The notes under the pieces: generated by a model | The model's database searches: none | The model's input: only the letters and a program-made list of their open reading frames with translations | What the model was told of the DNA's origin: nothing | Position numbers and translations under genes: made by a program | In this document: positions 1-9,000 of the stretch, in pieces | How the letters are laid out: each line of letters opens with the position of its first letter | Position numbering within the stretch: position 1 is the stretch's first letter | NCBI GenBank assembly: GCA_963667505.2 | Contig: OY763490.2 | Span: forward strand, 1,674,001 to 1,738,000 | Length of the DNA: 64,000 nt | Direction of reading: 5' to 3' | Origin: Aldehydirespirator sp963667505 | GTDB lineage: Bacteria; Actinomycetota; Acidimicrobiia; Acidimicrobiales; Aldehydirespiratoraceae

Positions 1-686
1 TCGCGCAGGCCTCGGCCCAGAGCGAACAGCTCCTCTTCGGCCGCGAAGGTGCCGGGCACGGGCTCTCCGTCCATGGCCCGGTGGGCGAGCGTGCGCGAGG
101 TCGAGGCGCCGAGCGCGCCGTCGGCCACCGCGTCGGCCACGATGCGCTCCATGCTGGCGATCTCGTCCGCGTCGGCGGGCTCGTTGCGGGCGCCGCGCTC
201 GCCCATCACGTAGGCCCGCACCGCGCCGTGGGGCACCTGCGTGCCCACGTCGATGGCCCAGCGCCGGTCGTCGAGGGCGTCGAGGTAGTCGCCGAAGGAC
301 TCCCAGCCCCAGGCGATCCCCTCCGACAGCGCCGCGCCGGGGATGTCCTCCACGCCCTCCATCAGCTGGATCAGCCATTCCTCGGTGCCGGGCCGCACGG
401 GGGCGAACCCCACGCCGCAGTTGCCCATCACCACGGTGGTCACCCCGTGGCCGGAGCTGGGCTCCAGCAGGCTGTCCCAGGTGGCCTGGCCGTCGTAGTG
501 GGTGTGGACGTCCACGAAGCCGGGGGTGACGATTTGGTCGGTGGCGTCGATGGTGCGGGCCGCGTCGCCGGGCAGTTCGGGCTCGACCGCCACGACCGTG
601 TCGCCGACGACGGCCACGTCGGCATGGCGGGGCGGGTCGCCGGTGCCGTCCACGAGCAGCCCGCCGCTGATCTTCATGTCGTACAT
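1..686 (-). CDS. N-acyl-D-amino-acid deacylase family amidohydrolase (partial)
   Basis: The reverse strand encodes about 228 residues beginning MYDMKISGGLLVDGTGDPPR and stays open to the window edge, so the C-terminal half or more is missing. The N-terminal beta-sandwich strand of amidohydrolases is followed by the metal-binding motif DVHTHYDGQATWD near residue 57 and by TTVVMGNCGVGFAPVRP, both typical of the D-aminoacylase/N-acyl-D-amino-acid deacylase branch, which hydrolyses N-acylated D-amino acids with a zinc centre. Family membership is seen in the motifs; the substrate is inferred. ATG at 686 was chosen because a TACAGT -10-like hexamer lies 7 nt upstream, the leaderless layout used by other genes here. 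It lies downstream of a peptide-type solute-binding protein on the same strand, which fits peptide or acyl-amino-acid use. Confidence 0.85.
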   Translation of the reverse strand, partial: MYDMKISGGLLVDGTGDPPRHADVAVVGDTVVAVEPELPGDAARTIDATDQIVTPGFVDVHTHYDGQATWDSLLEPSSGHGVTTVVMGNCGVGFAPVRPGTEEWLIQLMEGVEDIPGAALSEGIAWGWESFGDYLDALDDRRWAIDVGTQVPHGAVRAYVMGERGARNEPADADEIASMERIVADAVADGALGASTSRTLAHRAMDGEPVPGTFAAEEELFALGRGLR

Positions 687-693
687 GGGCTCA

Positions 694-699
694 ACTGTA
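694..699 (-). promoter_or_regulatory. -10-like hexamer of the deacylase gene
   Basis: On the reverse strand TACAGT is followed by 7 nt and then the ATG at 686, so transcription would start at or next to the start codon. The call rests on the spacing shared with several other genes in the window; no clear -35 element was identified. Confidence 0.4.
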
Positions 700-787
700 G
701 GCGGACGGCGCGGGCCGCAACGAGCCGCCTGAGGATTCTCGGGTCGGCTTGTCCGCGCCTACGGCAGAAAACGATCCCGAGATTCTG

Positions 788-877
788 CTGCTGGTCGGTG
801 CGGTGCAGGCGGCCGGGCCGCTACTGGTCGGTGCGGTGCAGGCAGCGCGCCGCCGCTACTGGTCGGTGCGGTACAGG
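788..877 (-). repeat. Triplicated 3' end of the solute-binding protein gene
   Basis: The 19-bp stretch CTGGTCGGTGCGGTGCAGG occurs at 791-809, 824-842 and, with one change, 859-877. On the coding strand the last copy contains the real end of the solute-binding gene (YRTDQ-stop) and the middle copy repeats it as HRTDQ-stop; the outer copy ends in a glutamine codon instead of a stop. Spacing is 33 and 35 bp. This looks like tandem duplication of the gene's terminal codons. Confidence 0.8.
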
Positions 878-2916
878 TAGCGGATGTCCCAGAGGGCGTA
901 GAGGGTGGGTGTGAGGTTGCCGAACACGTTGCGGGTGGCGCTCAGCCGCTCCGCGAGCGTCGTGTAGATGACGGGGACGTTCTCCGCGGCGATCTCCTGG
1001 GCTCTGCGGTAGTACCTCAACCGCACGTTGTGGTCGAGTTCCTGGCTGGCCAGCACGTAGAGCTCGTCGATCTCGGCCTCCCAGTCGGTGGCCGGCTCGG
1101 GCTGGTTGGGGTACCAGAGGTGGAAGCCCTCGCTGCTGTGCCAGAAGCCGATGCCGCCGTAGGGGTCGGGGCCGCCGGTGAAGCCGATCACCACGGCCTC
1201 CCAGTCGTAGGACTCGCTCAGCTGGCCGACGAGTTGGCCGAAGTCGACCGCCATGAAGTCCACGTCGAGCCCGACGGCCTCCATTCCCTGGTGGATGATC
1301 CGAGTGGCCTCCTCGCGCACGGTGTTGCCGGTGTTGGTCAGCAGGGTGAACTCGATCGGGCTGCCGTCGGAGTCCTCGCGGATGCCGTCGCCGTCGGTGT
1401 CGGTCCAGCCGAGGCCGTCGAGGATGGCGTTGGCCCTGTCGAGGTCGTAGGGGTAGCGCATGACGTCGGGGTTGTGGAAGTCGCCGGACGCGGGGCTCAC
1501 GGACGACCATTGCGGATAGGCCAAGCCGTGCTGCACGCCGTCGATGATGGCGTCCTTGTCGATTACATGGGCCATCGCCTGGCGGAACTGCACGTTGCCG
1601 AACCACTCCCGCTTCTCGGCGGCGACGTAGGGCCGGCCGGTGTCGGGGCTCTGGCCGGGGTTCACGTTGAACGCCAGGAACGTGGTGCCGAAGCCGGGGC
1701 CCCGCCGGTGGATCGTGAAGTCGCCCTCGTCCTGTAGGGGCTCGAGCTGGGCGTACTCCTCGCCCAGCACGCCGTGCAGATCCGACTCGCCGGCCAGGAA
1801 GCTGGCGAGCTCGGCCTCCAAGTCCTCGACGATGATGTGGACGATGCGGTCGAGGTACGGCAGGCGGTTGCCGTCGTCGTCGGTCATCCAGTAGTCGGGG
1901 TTGCGAGCCAGCACCACCCGCTCGCCGGGGTCGTAGCTCTCGATGGTGAACGGGCCGGTGCCGATGATCTCGGCCGGGTCGGTGTCGATGCCCCAGGTGT
2001 CGACGAAGGTGCCGTCGTCGATGTGCGGCTCGAGGATGTGCCTCGGGTATATGGCGGTGCCCATGGAGCGCAGGAACGGCGCGAACCGCACCGGCAGGAC
2101 GAACTCGACGGTGTGGTCGTCGATGGCGGCCACGTCCATGCGGCCCACCTGCCATTCGCCGTCGTCGTCGAGGTACCGGAACTCGAAGGCGGAGCGGCTG
2201 TTGGTGGGGATCTCGTCGTTGTAGAGGATCCGGTTGAAGGTGAAGTCCACGTCGTGGGCGGTGAAGGGCTCGCCGTCGTGCCAGGCCACGTCGCGGCGCA
2301 GATGGAACGTCCACGTCATGCCGTCGGTGGACGACTCCCAGGACTCCGCCAGCGAGGGCTCCACCCGGTCGGTCAGCCACGAGGTCTCGGTCAGGCCCTC
2401 GAAGAGGTAGCCCAGCACGCCCGACGACGAGGCGTCGTTGGCGAGGGCCAGGTTGAGGGTGAGGGGCTCGGAGATGGTGGCGATCGTGAGCTCGCCTCCG
2501 GGCGTGCCGATCGCGTACTCGAACTGCTCGGCGTTGCTCTTGAGCTGCTCCACTGTCGTGTCCTGAGACGGGGCATCGTCGTCGGTCGCCGTGCTGTCAC
2601 TGGCCGACGCCGCGTCGTCAGCCGCCGCTTCGTCGGCCGGTCCATCGCCTTCCGACCGTGGCTCATCCCCAGCCGACCCGTCGTCGGCCCCTGACCCATC
2701 ATCGGCCGACCCGTCGTCGGCCCCTGACACATCATCGGCCGACCCATCATCGGCCGTGGGCTCATCGCCAGCCGACCCGTCGCCGACCGCGGGCACATCA
2801 CCGGCTGCCGCGTCGTCGGACGGTGCTCGGTCGACGTCGTCGCCGGAGCATGCGACCGGCAGGAGCACGGCGAAGCAAAGCAGTAAAGCGACAATCGGGC
2901 GCGGTGTTGATCTCAT
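856..2916 (-). CDS. ABC transporter substrate-binding lipoprotein, family 5 (peptide/oligopeptide type)
   Basis: A 686-residue extracellular solute-binding protein. The first 25 residues form a lipoprotein signal (MRSTPRPIVALLLCFAVLLP then VACSGDD), with the lipobox cysteine at about residue 23. Residues 27-100 are a low-complexity DDGSA/GADD linker. The rest matches the SBP_bac_5 fold: GGELTIATISEPLTLNLALA near residue 145, the WTFHLRRDVAWHDGEPFTAH block typical of DppA/OppA-like proteins, and IIGTGPFTIESYDPGERVVL. It would deliver peptides or similar solutes to an ABC permease, but no matching permease lies alongside in this window. Start: ATG at 2916 with TATGAT 6 nt upstream. Its 3' end is triplicated. 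Confidence 0.93.
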   Translation of the reverse strand: MRSTPRPIVALLLCFAVLLPVACSGDDVDRAPSDDAAAGDVPAVGDGSAGDEPTADDGSADDVSGADDGSADDGSGADDGSAGDEPRSEGDGPADEAAADDAASASDSTATDDDAPSQDTTVEQLKSNAEQFEYAIGTPGGELTIATISEPLTLNLALANDASSSGVLGYLFEGLTETSWLTDRVEPSLAESWESSTDGMTWTFHLRRDVAWHDGEPFTAHDVDFTFNRILYNDEIPTNSRSAFEFRYLDDDGEWQVGRMDVAAIDDHTVEFVLPVRFAPFLRSMGTAIYPRHILEPHIDDGTFVDTWGIDTDPAEIIGTGPFTIESYDPGERVVLARNPDYWMTDDDGNRLPYLDRIVHIIVEDLEAELASFLAGESDLHGVLGEEYAQLEPLQDEGDFTIHRRGPGFGTTFLAFNVNPGQSPDTGRPYVAAEKREWFGNVQFRQAMAHVIDKDAIIDGVQHGLAYPQWSSVSPASGDFHNPDVMRYPYDLDRANAILDGLGWTDTDGDGIREDSDGSPIEFTLLTNTGNTVREEATRIIHQGMEAVGLDVDFMAVDFGQLVGQLSESYDWEAVVIGFTGGPDPYGGIGFWHSSEGFHLWYPNQPEPATDWEAEIDELYVLASQELDHNVRLRYYRRAQEIAAENVPVIYTTLAERLSATRNVFGNLTPTLYALWDIRYLYRTDQ

Positions 2917-2922
2917 CGTCCG

Positions 2923-2928
2923 ATCATA
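2923..2928 (-). promoter_or_regulatory. -10 hexamer TATGAT of the family-5 solute-binding protein gene
   Basis: TATGAT on the reverse strand ends exactly 6 nt before the ATG at 2916, predicting a leaderless transcript. It matches the actinobacterial -10 consensus well. Confidence 0.55.
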
Positions 2929-3154
2929 GTTGGACCCGCCGATGCCCCGGCCTCGGACCGCCCGGTCCGATTCTGTTTGAAGTTCCCCTCATATACGACG
3001 AAAAAGCTCATACAGAAAGCCGCTGAGCCCGGCGGACGGCGCTCCTGCCCGCGCTCGCACCAACCGAGACGGGCTGCACGCTCCGTGGCGTGTGCGATGC
3101 CCTGGGGCACCGAGGCGGCTGACACCTTTTGAAGCTCGAAGGCGTTGCAGATAG

Positions 3155-3174
3155 CGAACATATGTTCGTATCAT
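3155..3174 (+). promoter_or_regulatory. LexA (SOS) box and -10 element of imuA'
   Basis: CGAACATATGTTCG at 3155-3168 is a perfect palindrome and fits the actinobacterial LexA site CGAAC-N4-GTTCG. It abuts TATCAT (3169-3174), a -10-like hexamer placed 6 nt before the ATG at 3181. LexA bound here would block the promoter, so the gene should be induced by DNA damage. The same arrangement precedes dnaE2. Confidence 0.9.
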
Positions 3175-3180
3175 GGCTCG

Positions 3181-4050
3181 ATGGGGGCTCCAGAGGAGTC
3201 ATGGGCATTGCCGGGTCGGCTCGACGCGTCCGCGGGGGCGGCCTGTGAGCGGCGGCTTCCTGTGGCGGAGGCGCTGGGGGCACTGCTGCCGGAGGGCGGG
3301 ATCAGGCGGGGCGTCGCCATCACTGTCCGCGGCTGCGGGGCGGTGACGCTGGCGGTGGCGCTGACAGCCGAGGCCTCCAGGCAGGGCAGTTGGGTGGCCG
3401 CAGTCGGCATGGACGACCTGGGCGTGGCCGCGCTGGCCGAGCGGGATGTCGACTTGGGGCGCTGGGCGCTGGTGGACCTGCCCGCCGGAGCCGGAGGCCG
3501 AGGCGGCCGGGGCGGGACATCATCGACGAGGGCGGCCCGAACGCCGTGGGCCGGAGGCCGAGGCGGCGGGGGCGGGACCCTGGCAGCGGACGTGCTGGGC
3601 GCGGTAGTGGGCGGCTTCGACCTGGTGCTGATGGGGCCTGCGATCCTGGTAGGGGGCGCTATGGCGCGGCGGTTGCTGGCCTGGATGCGCGAGCACGGCA
3701 CCTCGTTGGTCTGCGTTCTCGGGGGCGCCTCGGCGGACGCGGCGGCTGGTCTGCGGCCGGAGGTCCGCCTGACGGTCGAGCAGACTCGGTGGACCGGCAT
3801 CGACGACGGCCATGGGCGGCTGCTGGCCCGACAGGCCGAGGTGATCGTTGGGGGCCGGGGCGCGGCGTCCCGTCCCCGCCGAGTGCTGGTGTGGCTGCCC
3901 TCGGCCGACGGCCGAGTGGCCTGCGCGGCGCCCGACCAGGCCTCCGTGATCGGCCGCAGCCTCGAAGACGCCCCGCAAGGTGCCGGGTCGCAGGGCACCT
4001 CAGCATTCGGCCGCGGCCTCGAAGACTCCAGAGAGCGCCGAGCGGGCTAG
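3181..4050 (+). CDS. imuA': ImuA' (RecA-like mutasome accessory protein)
   Basis: A 289-residue protein of the SulA/RecA-like ImuA' family, which partners ImuB and DnaE2 in SOS-induced error-prone translesion synthesis. Residues 22-95 carry the family core (RRLPVAEALGALLPEGGIRR, then AVTLAVALTAEASRQGSWVA and VGMDDLGVAALAERDVDLGR). The Walker A position reads RGCGAVTLA, so ATP binding is doubtful, as is common in ImuA'. Residues 100-134 are a Gly/Arg-rich insertion and the C-terminus repeats GRSLED/GRGLED. ATG 3181 was preferred to the longer reading from 3145 because the LexA box and -10 overlap that upstream part. imuB follows 18 bp downstream. An N-terminal copy of this gene recurs at 12767. 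Confidence 0.85.
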   Translation: MGAPEESWALPGRLDASAGAACERRLPVAEALGALLPEGGIRRGVAITVRGCGAVTLAVALTAEASRQGSWVAAVGMDDLGVAALAERDVDLGRWALVDLPAGAGGRGGRGGTSSTRAARTPWAGGRGGGGGTLAADVLGAVVGGFDLVLMGPAILVGGAMARRLLAWMREHGTSLVCVLGGASADAAAGLRPEVRLTVEQTRWTGIDDGHGRLLARQAEVIVGGRGAASRPRRVLVWLPSADGRVACAAPDQASVIGRSLEDAPQGAGSQGTSAFGRGLEDSRERRAG

Positions 4051-4068
4051 CCGCCGCCCTGAAAGCCG

Positions 4069-4622
4069 ATGACCCGCGAACCGTCACCCCGGCGACCCGA
4101 GGCGACCCCACAGACGGCAACGCCGCCGCGACCCGAGGCGACCGTCGACGTGGACGGCGAAGCGACCGGGCCGACGGAGCCGATGGAGGCGAAGACCTCG
4201 GCGCCCCCTGAGCGGATGATCGTCGTGCGCCTCGACGGCTGTGAGGCCGGCGACTGCGATCCGCTGGCCGAGGCGCTGGAGCAGTTCACTCCCCTAGCCG
4301 AGGCGCTGGAGCAGTTCACTCCCCTGGCTGAGGCGCTGCGGCCCGGACTGCACGCGTTCGGGGCGAGAGGGCCGTCGCGCTACTTCGGCGGCGAGCCGGC
4401 TCTGGCCGGACTGGTCGCCCGGGCAGCGACCGAAGCCGTACCGTCAGCGTCGAAAGTCGGGGTGGGCGCGGCCGACGGCCTCTTCGCGGCCGGTCTCGCC
4501 GCCCGAATGGCTCCACGGATGCCAGCAGCGCCCACTGCTCGACCGACTGCCGTCGAGGGACACGACACAAGACCGCCCCGCGCCGGACAGCCCAGCACCG
4601 GGCTGCACGGGGTCGGGCTGCA
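4069..4622 (+). CDS. imuB: ImuB, N-terminal segment (reading frame breaks inside the repeat tract)
   Basis: The reading frame opening at ATG 4069 encodes an ImuB-like segment: RMIVVRLDGCEAGDCDPLAE, RPGLHAFGARGPSRYFGGEP and KVGVGADGLFAAGLAAR-type sequence, the palm/fingers region of Y-family polymerase-like ImuB. Two defects are visible. About 60 residues expected at the start of the family, before the RPGLHAF block, are absent and replaced by low-complexity Pro/Glu/Thr sequence. LAEALEQFTP is also duplicated by a 30-bp tandem repeat at about 4261-4335. After GLHGVGLQG the frame slips by one base at about 4621 inside the 15-bp minisatellite and diverges from the C-terminal segment. ImuB normally links ImuA', DnaE2 and the sliding clamp and is catalytically dead. 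Confidence 0.7.
4261..4335 (+). repeat. 30-bp tandem duplication inside imuB
   Basis: The 30-bp unit encoding PLAEALEQFT is present twice in a row with a third partial copy, differing at single positions. It keeps frame, so it lengthens rather than breaks the protein. Confidence 0.75.
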
Positions 4623-4830
4623 GGGGTCGGGCGGCCCAGCACCGGGCTGCAAGGGGTCGGGCTGCACGGGGTCGGGCTGCAAGGGGTCGGGCGGCCCAGC
4701 ACCGGGCTGCAAGGGGTCGGGCTGCACGGGGTCGGGCTGCACGGGGTCGGGCGGCCCAGCACCGGGCTGCAAGGGGTCGGGCTGCACGGGGTCGGGCTGC
4801 ACGGGGTCGGGCTGCACGGGGTCGGGCTGC
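4591..4830 (+). repeat. 15-bp minisatellite with 60-bp higher-order units inside imuB
   Basis: About sixteen tandem 15-bp units of three kinds (GCTGCACGGGGTCGG, GCTGCAAGGGGTCGG and GCGGCCCAGCACCGG) are arranged in nearly identical 60-bp blocks at 4621-4680, 4681-4740 and 4741-4800. In the frame of the C-terminal segment they encode the pentapeptides GLHGV, GLQGV and GRPST. One unit near 4617-4630 is 14 bp long (CAGGGG instead of CAAGGGG or CACGGGG). That one-base loss is what throws the gene out of frame. Confidence 0.9.
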
Positions 4831-5948
4831 CGGACTCCGCGGCTGTGCTGGTGGTGCCGACACGGCGAAACGGGGCGTTCCTGGCCGGTCTGCCCTTGGC
4901 TCTCCTGGCCGATCCGGTCTCGCCGCTGTCCTCCGACGACGGCACGGAAGCGCTGATCGACATTCTGTGGCGGCTGGGGATGCGGACGCTGGGAGACGTG
5001 GCCGAACTGCCCGAGGCAGACATGGTGGGCCGCTTCGGCTGGCCCGGTCTGCTGGCGCACCGGCTGGCTTGCGGGCTCGACGACCGCCCGCTGCAGGCCC
5101 GGCCCGCTCCCGAGGACTCCGGGGCCGAGGCTGAGATCGACCCGCCCGCCGACCGGGTCGAGACAGTGGCGTTCATGGCCAGGGCGCTGGCCGACGACAT
5201 GGTGGGCCGGCTGGCCCGCAACGGCCTGGACTGCGTGAGCGTCGGCATCGAGGCGGAGTCCGACAGCGGCCACGCCAGCCGACGCCGCTGGCGACACGAG
5301 CTCCGTTTCGCCGCAGCCGACATCGTCGACCGGGTGCGCTGGCAGCTCGAGGGCTGGTACCGGTCACCTGGGCGTCCCACCGGCCCGGTCACGCTCATCC
5401 GGCTCACGCCCTGCGAGGTGGCGCCCGCCGACGGCCGCCAGTTGGGGATGTGGGGCGAGAGGAGCGAGGCCGACGAGCGAGCCGCCAGAGCGCTGGCCCG
5501 GGTGCAGGGGCTGCTGGGCCCCGAGGCTGTGACCGTGCCCCGCCTGGCCAGCGGACGCCGCCCCGCCGACATCGGCCGCCGGGTGCCGCTGCACAAGGCC
5601 AAGAAGGCCAAGTCGGCGGACGCTCCGTGGCCGGGTCGGCTGCCGCCGCCTCAGCCTGCGGTGGTGCCGGCCCGGCCCGAGCCGATCACGGTCACCGACC
5701 GAGACGGTGCCGCTGTCACCGTCAGCGGCCGGGGCGAGGCCAGCGCCGTCCCCTGGCAGGTCGTCAGCCAAGACGGCAAGGCCCGCCGTGTCATCGTCTG
5801 GGCCGGGCCGTGGCCGCTGGACGAGCGCTGGTGGCGCCCTGCTGTCCGACGCCGCCAGGCCCGCTTCCAGCTGGTCCTCGACGACGGCTCGGCCCACCTC
5901 TGCGTGCTGGAGTCCGGCCGCTGGCACCGCGAGGCCACCTACGACTGA
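4623..5948 (+). CDS. imuB: ImuB, C-terminal segment (Y-family polymerase-like mutasome protein)
   Basis: The second frame is open through the minisatellite and then encodes the C-terminal two thirds of ImuB: AAVLVVPTRRNGAFLAGLPL, the helix-hairpin region LWRLGMRTLGDVAELPEADM, the little-finger region ending in PTGPVTLIRLTPCEVAPADG, and the C-terminal domain WPLDERWWRPAVRRRQARFQ to the stop. If translated alone the first usable start is GTG 4845. The simplest reading is one gene interrupted by a one-base deletion at about 4621. This may be a real lesion, slippage at the repeat, or a sequencing error in a difficult GC-rich tract. A decayed duplicate of residues around PTGPVTLIRL lies at 13138-13372. 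Confidence 0.88.
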   Translation, partial: GVGRPSTGLQGVGLHGVGLQGVGRPSTGLQGVGLHGVGLHGVGRPSTGLQGVGLHGVGLHGVGLHGVGLPDSAAVLVVPTRRNGAFLAGLPLALLADPVSPLSSDDGTEALIDILWRLGMRTLGDVAELPEADMVGRFGWPGLLAHRLACGLDDRPLQARPAPEDSGAEAEIDPPADRVETVAFMARALADDMVGRLARNGLDCVSVGIEAESDSGHASRRRWRHELRFAAADIVDRVRWQLEGWYRSPGRPTGPVTLIRLTPCEVAPADGRQLGMWGERSEADERAARALARVQGLLGPEAVTVPRLASGRRPADIGRRVPLHKAKKAKSADAPWPGRLPPPQPAVVPARPEPITVTDRDGAAVTVSGRGEASAVPWQVVSQDGKARRVIVWAGPWPLDERWWRPAVRRRQARFQLVLDDGSAHLCVLESGRWHREATYD

Positions 5949-6033
5949 CCCGAGGAGTTCACGCTGCCGTTGCCACATGTGTATGTGACGACTGCACAGT
6001 AACGGTGGACATAGGCGTATTCACTATCTTGCG

Positions 6034-9000
6034 GTGTTCATGGGGTGCCGGACAGGCCAGGACGCTGCGGCCACGCGTGTCGGCAGCCTCGCGGCGGGCG
6101 TGGGCGCAGGCGCTCTTGTCGCTGCCGTGCTGTTGCTGGCGGCGGCGCCCGCGCTGGGCCAGGCCAGCGCGGCGCCGACGATCACGAGTCCCAGCACGTT
6201 CGCGGTCGACGAGGGGACGACCTCGGTGGCGACCCTCACCGCCTCCGACCAGGACACCGCGACTGCCGACTTGACATGGTCGAAGGCCGGCGGTGCCGAC
6301 GCCGACGACTTCACGGTGAGCGCGGCGGGCGTCTTGGCGTTCGGCGAGGCCAAGGACTTCGAGAAGCCCGACGACGCCGACGCTGACGGGGCCTACGAGA
6401 TCACCGTGCAGGTGAGCGACGGCGACAACGACGTCACCGCGGATCTGACGGTGACGCTGGGCAACGTCATCGAGCTCGAAACCATGAGCGGGCCTGCGGC
6501 AGTGTCGTTCGCGGAGAACGGCTGGGGGCGGGTAGCGACGTTCACGGCGTCGTCCGACGCCGACCGCGACGGCATCATCTGGGTCCTCGGCGGCGACGAC
6601 GCCGCCCATTTCAGCATCGACAACCCTGCCGGAGCACTGCGCTTCGACCTCGACAAGGTGCCCCCGGCGGTGTTCCCCAGGCCGCCGGACTTCGAGGCGC
6701 CCGTGGACGACGGCGCCGACAACACCTACGAGATCACCGTGCAGCCCACCACGTCGTCGGACAACTCTGCGTCTGCGACCGCCGTGACGGTCACGGTGAC
6801 CGACGAGGACGAGCCCGGCAGCGTGACATTGTCGGCCAAGCGGCCCCGCAAGGGGGCTGTGGTAACGGCCACGCTGACCGATCCCGACGGCGTCACCAGC
6901 GGTTCGGCGTCGTGGACGTGGGAGCGAACCGACGGCAAGAACAGCTGGGTCGTGATCCCGGGCGCCGGCTCGGCCAGCTACACGCCCGGCGGGGCCGATG
7001 CGGGCAGCTTCCTGCGGGCCAGCGTCACCTACACCGACGGCCACGGTGCGGGCGCTCAGGCCAGCGCGACCACGCCCGAGGCAGTGGCCGCGGCCCGGCT
7101 CAGCAGCCTGTCGGTCAGCACCGACGACTCGGCTACCGCTGACGCATGGCGGAAGATGCGGCCCGCCTTCGACGCGTCGATCCTGCACTACTCGGTGGGC
7201 TGCAACAGCAGCGACACCATGACGCTCACCATCGGCCCTGCCGACGGGTCGAGCCGCATCTCGGTGGACGGAACCCGGATCGCCAATCCGGGCGCGGGCA
7301 GCACGGTCACCGCCACCCGGGCGGTGAGCGGCGACAGCGTCGTGCGGATCGCCCTCACCGGCACCGACGGCGCCCGGACCCATTACGCGGTGCACTGCCT
7401 CGCCGACGACATCACCAAGCTCACCGTCAGCAAGCCCCTCGGCGAGTCGCAGGTGCTCGACGAGCTCATCCTGTACACCGACCGTCAGCGCCTGATGATC
7501 GTGGACAGCAACGGGGTCCCGCGGGTCGTCCACCGGCCCGGCCGGTCCGTGTGGCCGTACTTCCGGTTCTATGCCGACGGCGGCAACGGCGTGTTCCGCT
7601 ACTCCTACAACGGCGAAGTGGCCGCCGTGCTCGACGAGAACCTCGACCTCGTCGCCCATGCCTGGCCGGCGGCGCCGTTGACGCAGCGGGGCACCCACGA
7701 CTTCCGTGTGCTGGAGAACGGGAACCTCATGCTGATGGCCTACCAGGAGGCCGAGCGCGACTTGTCGTCGCTCACGCTCACCCACAGCAGCGGCCAGCCC
7801 TACACCACCGATATGTACGTCGAGGACTCGGCCATCCAGATCGTGACCCCGGGCGGCCGGGCGGTGTTCAACTGGAACTCGTGGGACCACATGCCCCTCG
7901 AGGACTGCACCCAGCACTTCTTCCCGCCCGCTGACGGCGACTACGCCCATGTGAACAGCACCCAGCTGGCCGGCGGGCTGATGGTGGCGTCGATGCGGGG
8001 GTGCTCGAGGGTGCTGGGCATCGACGCCCGGACCGGCGAGGTGGCCTGGCGGGTGGGGCCCTCGAATCTGAGCGACGCGCAGTGGGCCGAGCGCCGCATC
8101 GGGCCTGCGCCGCTCGACATCATCGGCGACCCCGAGAAGCAGTTCTGCGGCCAGCACGCGGCCGCCCTGGTGCCCGACGGCAACCTGATCCTCTACGACA
8201 ACGGCGTGCAGTGCACGCAGAATCCCTGGACCGGCCAGAGCCTGCTCCGGACCAGCGGGGAGTACAGCCGCGGCGTGGAGTACGCCCTCGACCTGGCCAA
8301 CGGCGAGGCGGTGTTCGTGCGCGACCATTCGCTGGGCGGCGCCGAGAGCGAGCTCGGCTACCTCGGAGGCAACATCGAACTGCTGGGCAACGGTCACTGG
8401 CTGATCAGCTGGGGAGGGATCCGGCCGAACTCGGGCACCACGCCGCCATCGGACGTGATCACCCAGGTCGATCCGGACACAGGCCGGGAGTGGCTGAAGA
8501 TGGACGCTCCTTACGACAGGATCCGGGGCACCGTCATGCCGCCGCACGCGCTGGCCGCCAACCGCCCGGAACTGGCCGCCCGGTTCGTGGCCGGCAGCCG
8601 CACGTCGGTGTTCCATTCCGGTGCGAGCGACGATCCGACGGTGCTGCTGGCCTTCAACCGGCCGGTGGCCGACTTCGCGGCGACGTCGCCTTCGTTGCGG
8701 GTGACAGGCGCCTCGGTGGCGAGCGTGGCGCCGCTTCTGGTGGCGGGCGCGGCGGCGGACTCGTACCTGGTGACGCTCGAGCCCGCGGGCTCGGGGGCGA
8801 TCACGGTGCAGGTCCGGGCCGGGCAGGCCTGCTCCAGGGGCGGCATCTGCACCGCCGACGGCACGGTGCTGTCGGCGGTGCCCGACGCGGCGGTGATCAG
8901 CCCGCCGATCACGGTGTCGTTCAGCGCGGCCGCCTACCGGGTGTCGGAGGGCAGGACGCTGCAGGTGCCGGTGGTGCTGAGCCACGCCCACGGCGCCGCC

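Noticed and set aside
4591..4830. Resemblance of the repeat array to a CRISPR array
   Set aside because: Units are 15 bp, directly abutting, and have no unique spacers; no cas genes are present.
5959..8991. A 1,010-codon open frame on the reverse strand opposite the giant surface-protein gene
   Set aside because: It is a GC-rich antisense shadow: no domain, biased Arg/Gly/His composition, and the forward frame has clear domains throughout.
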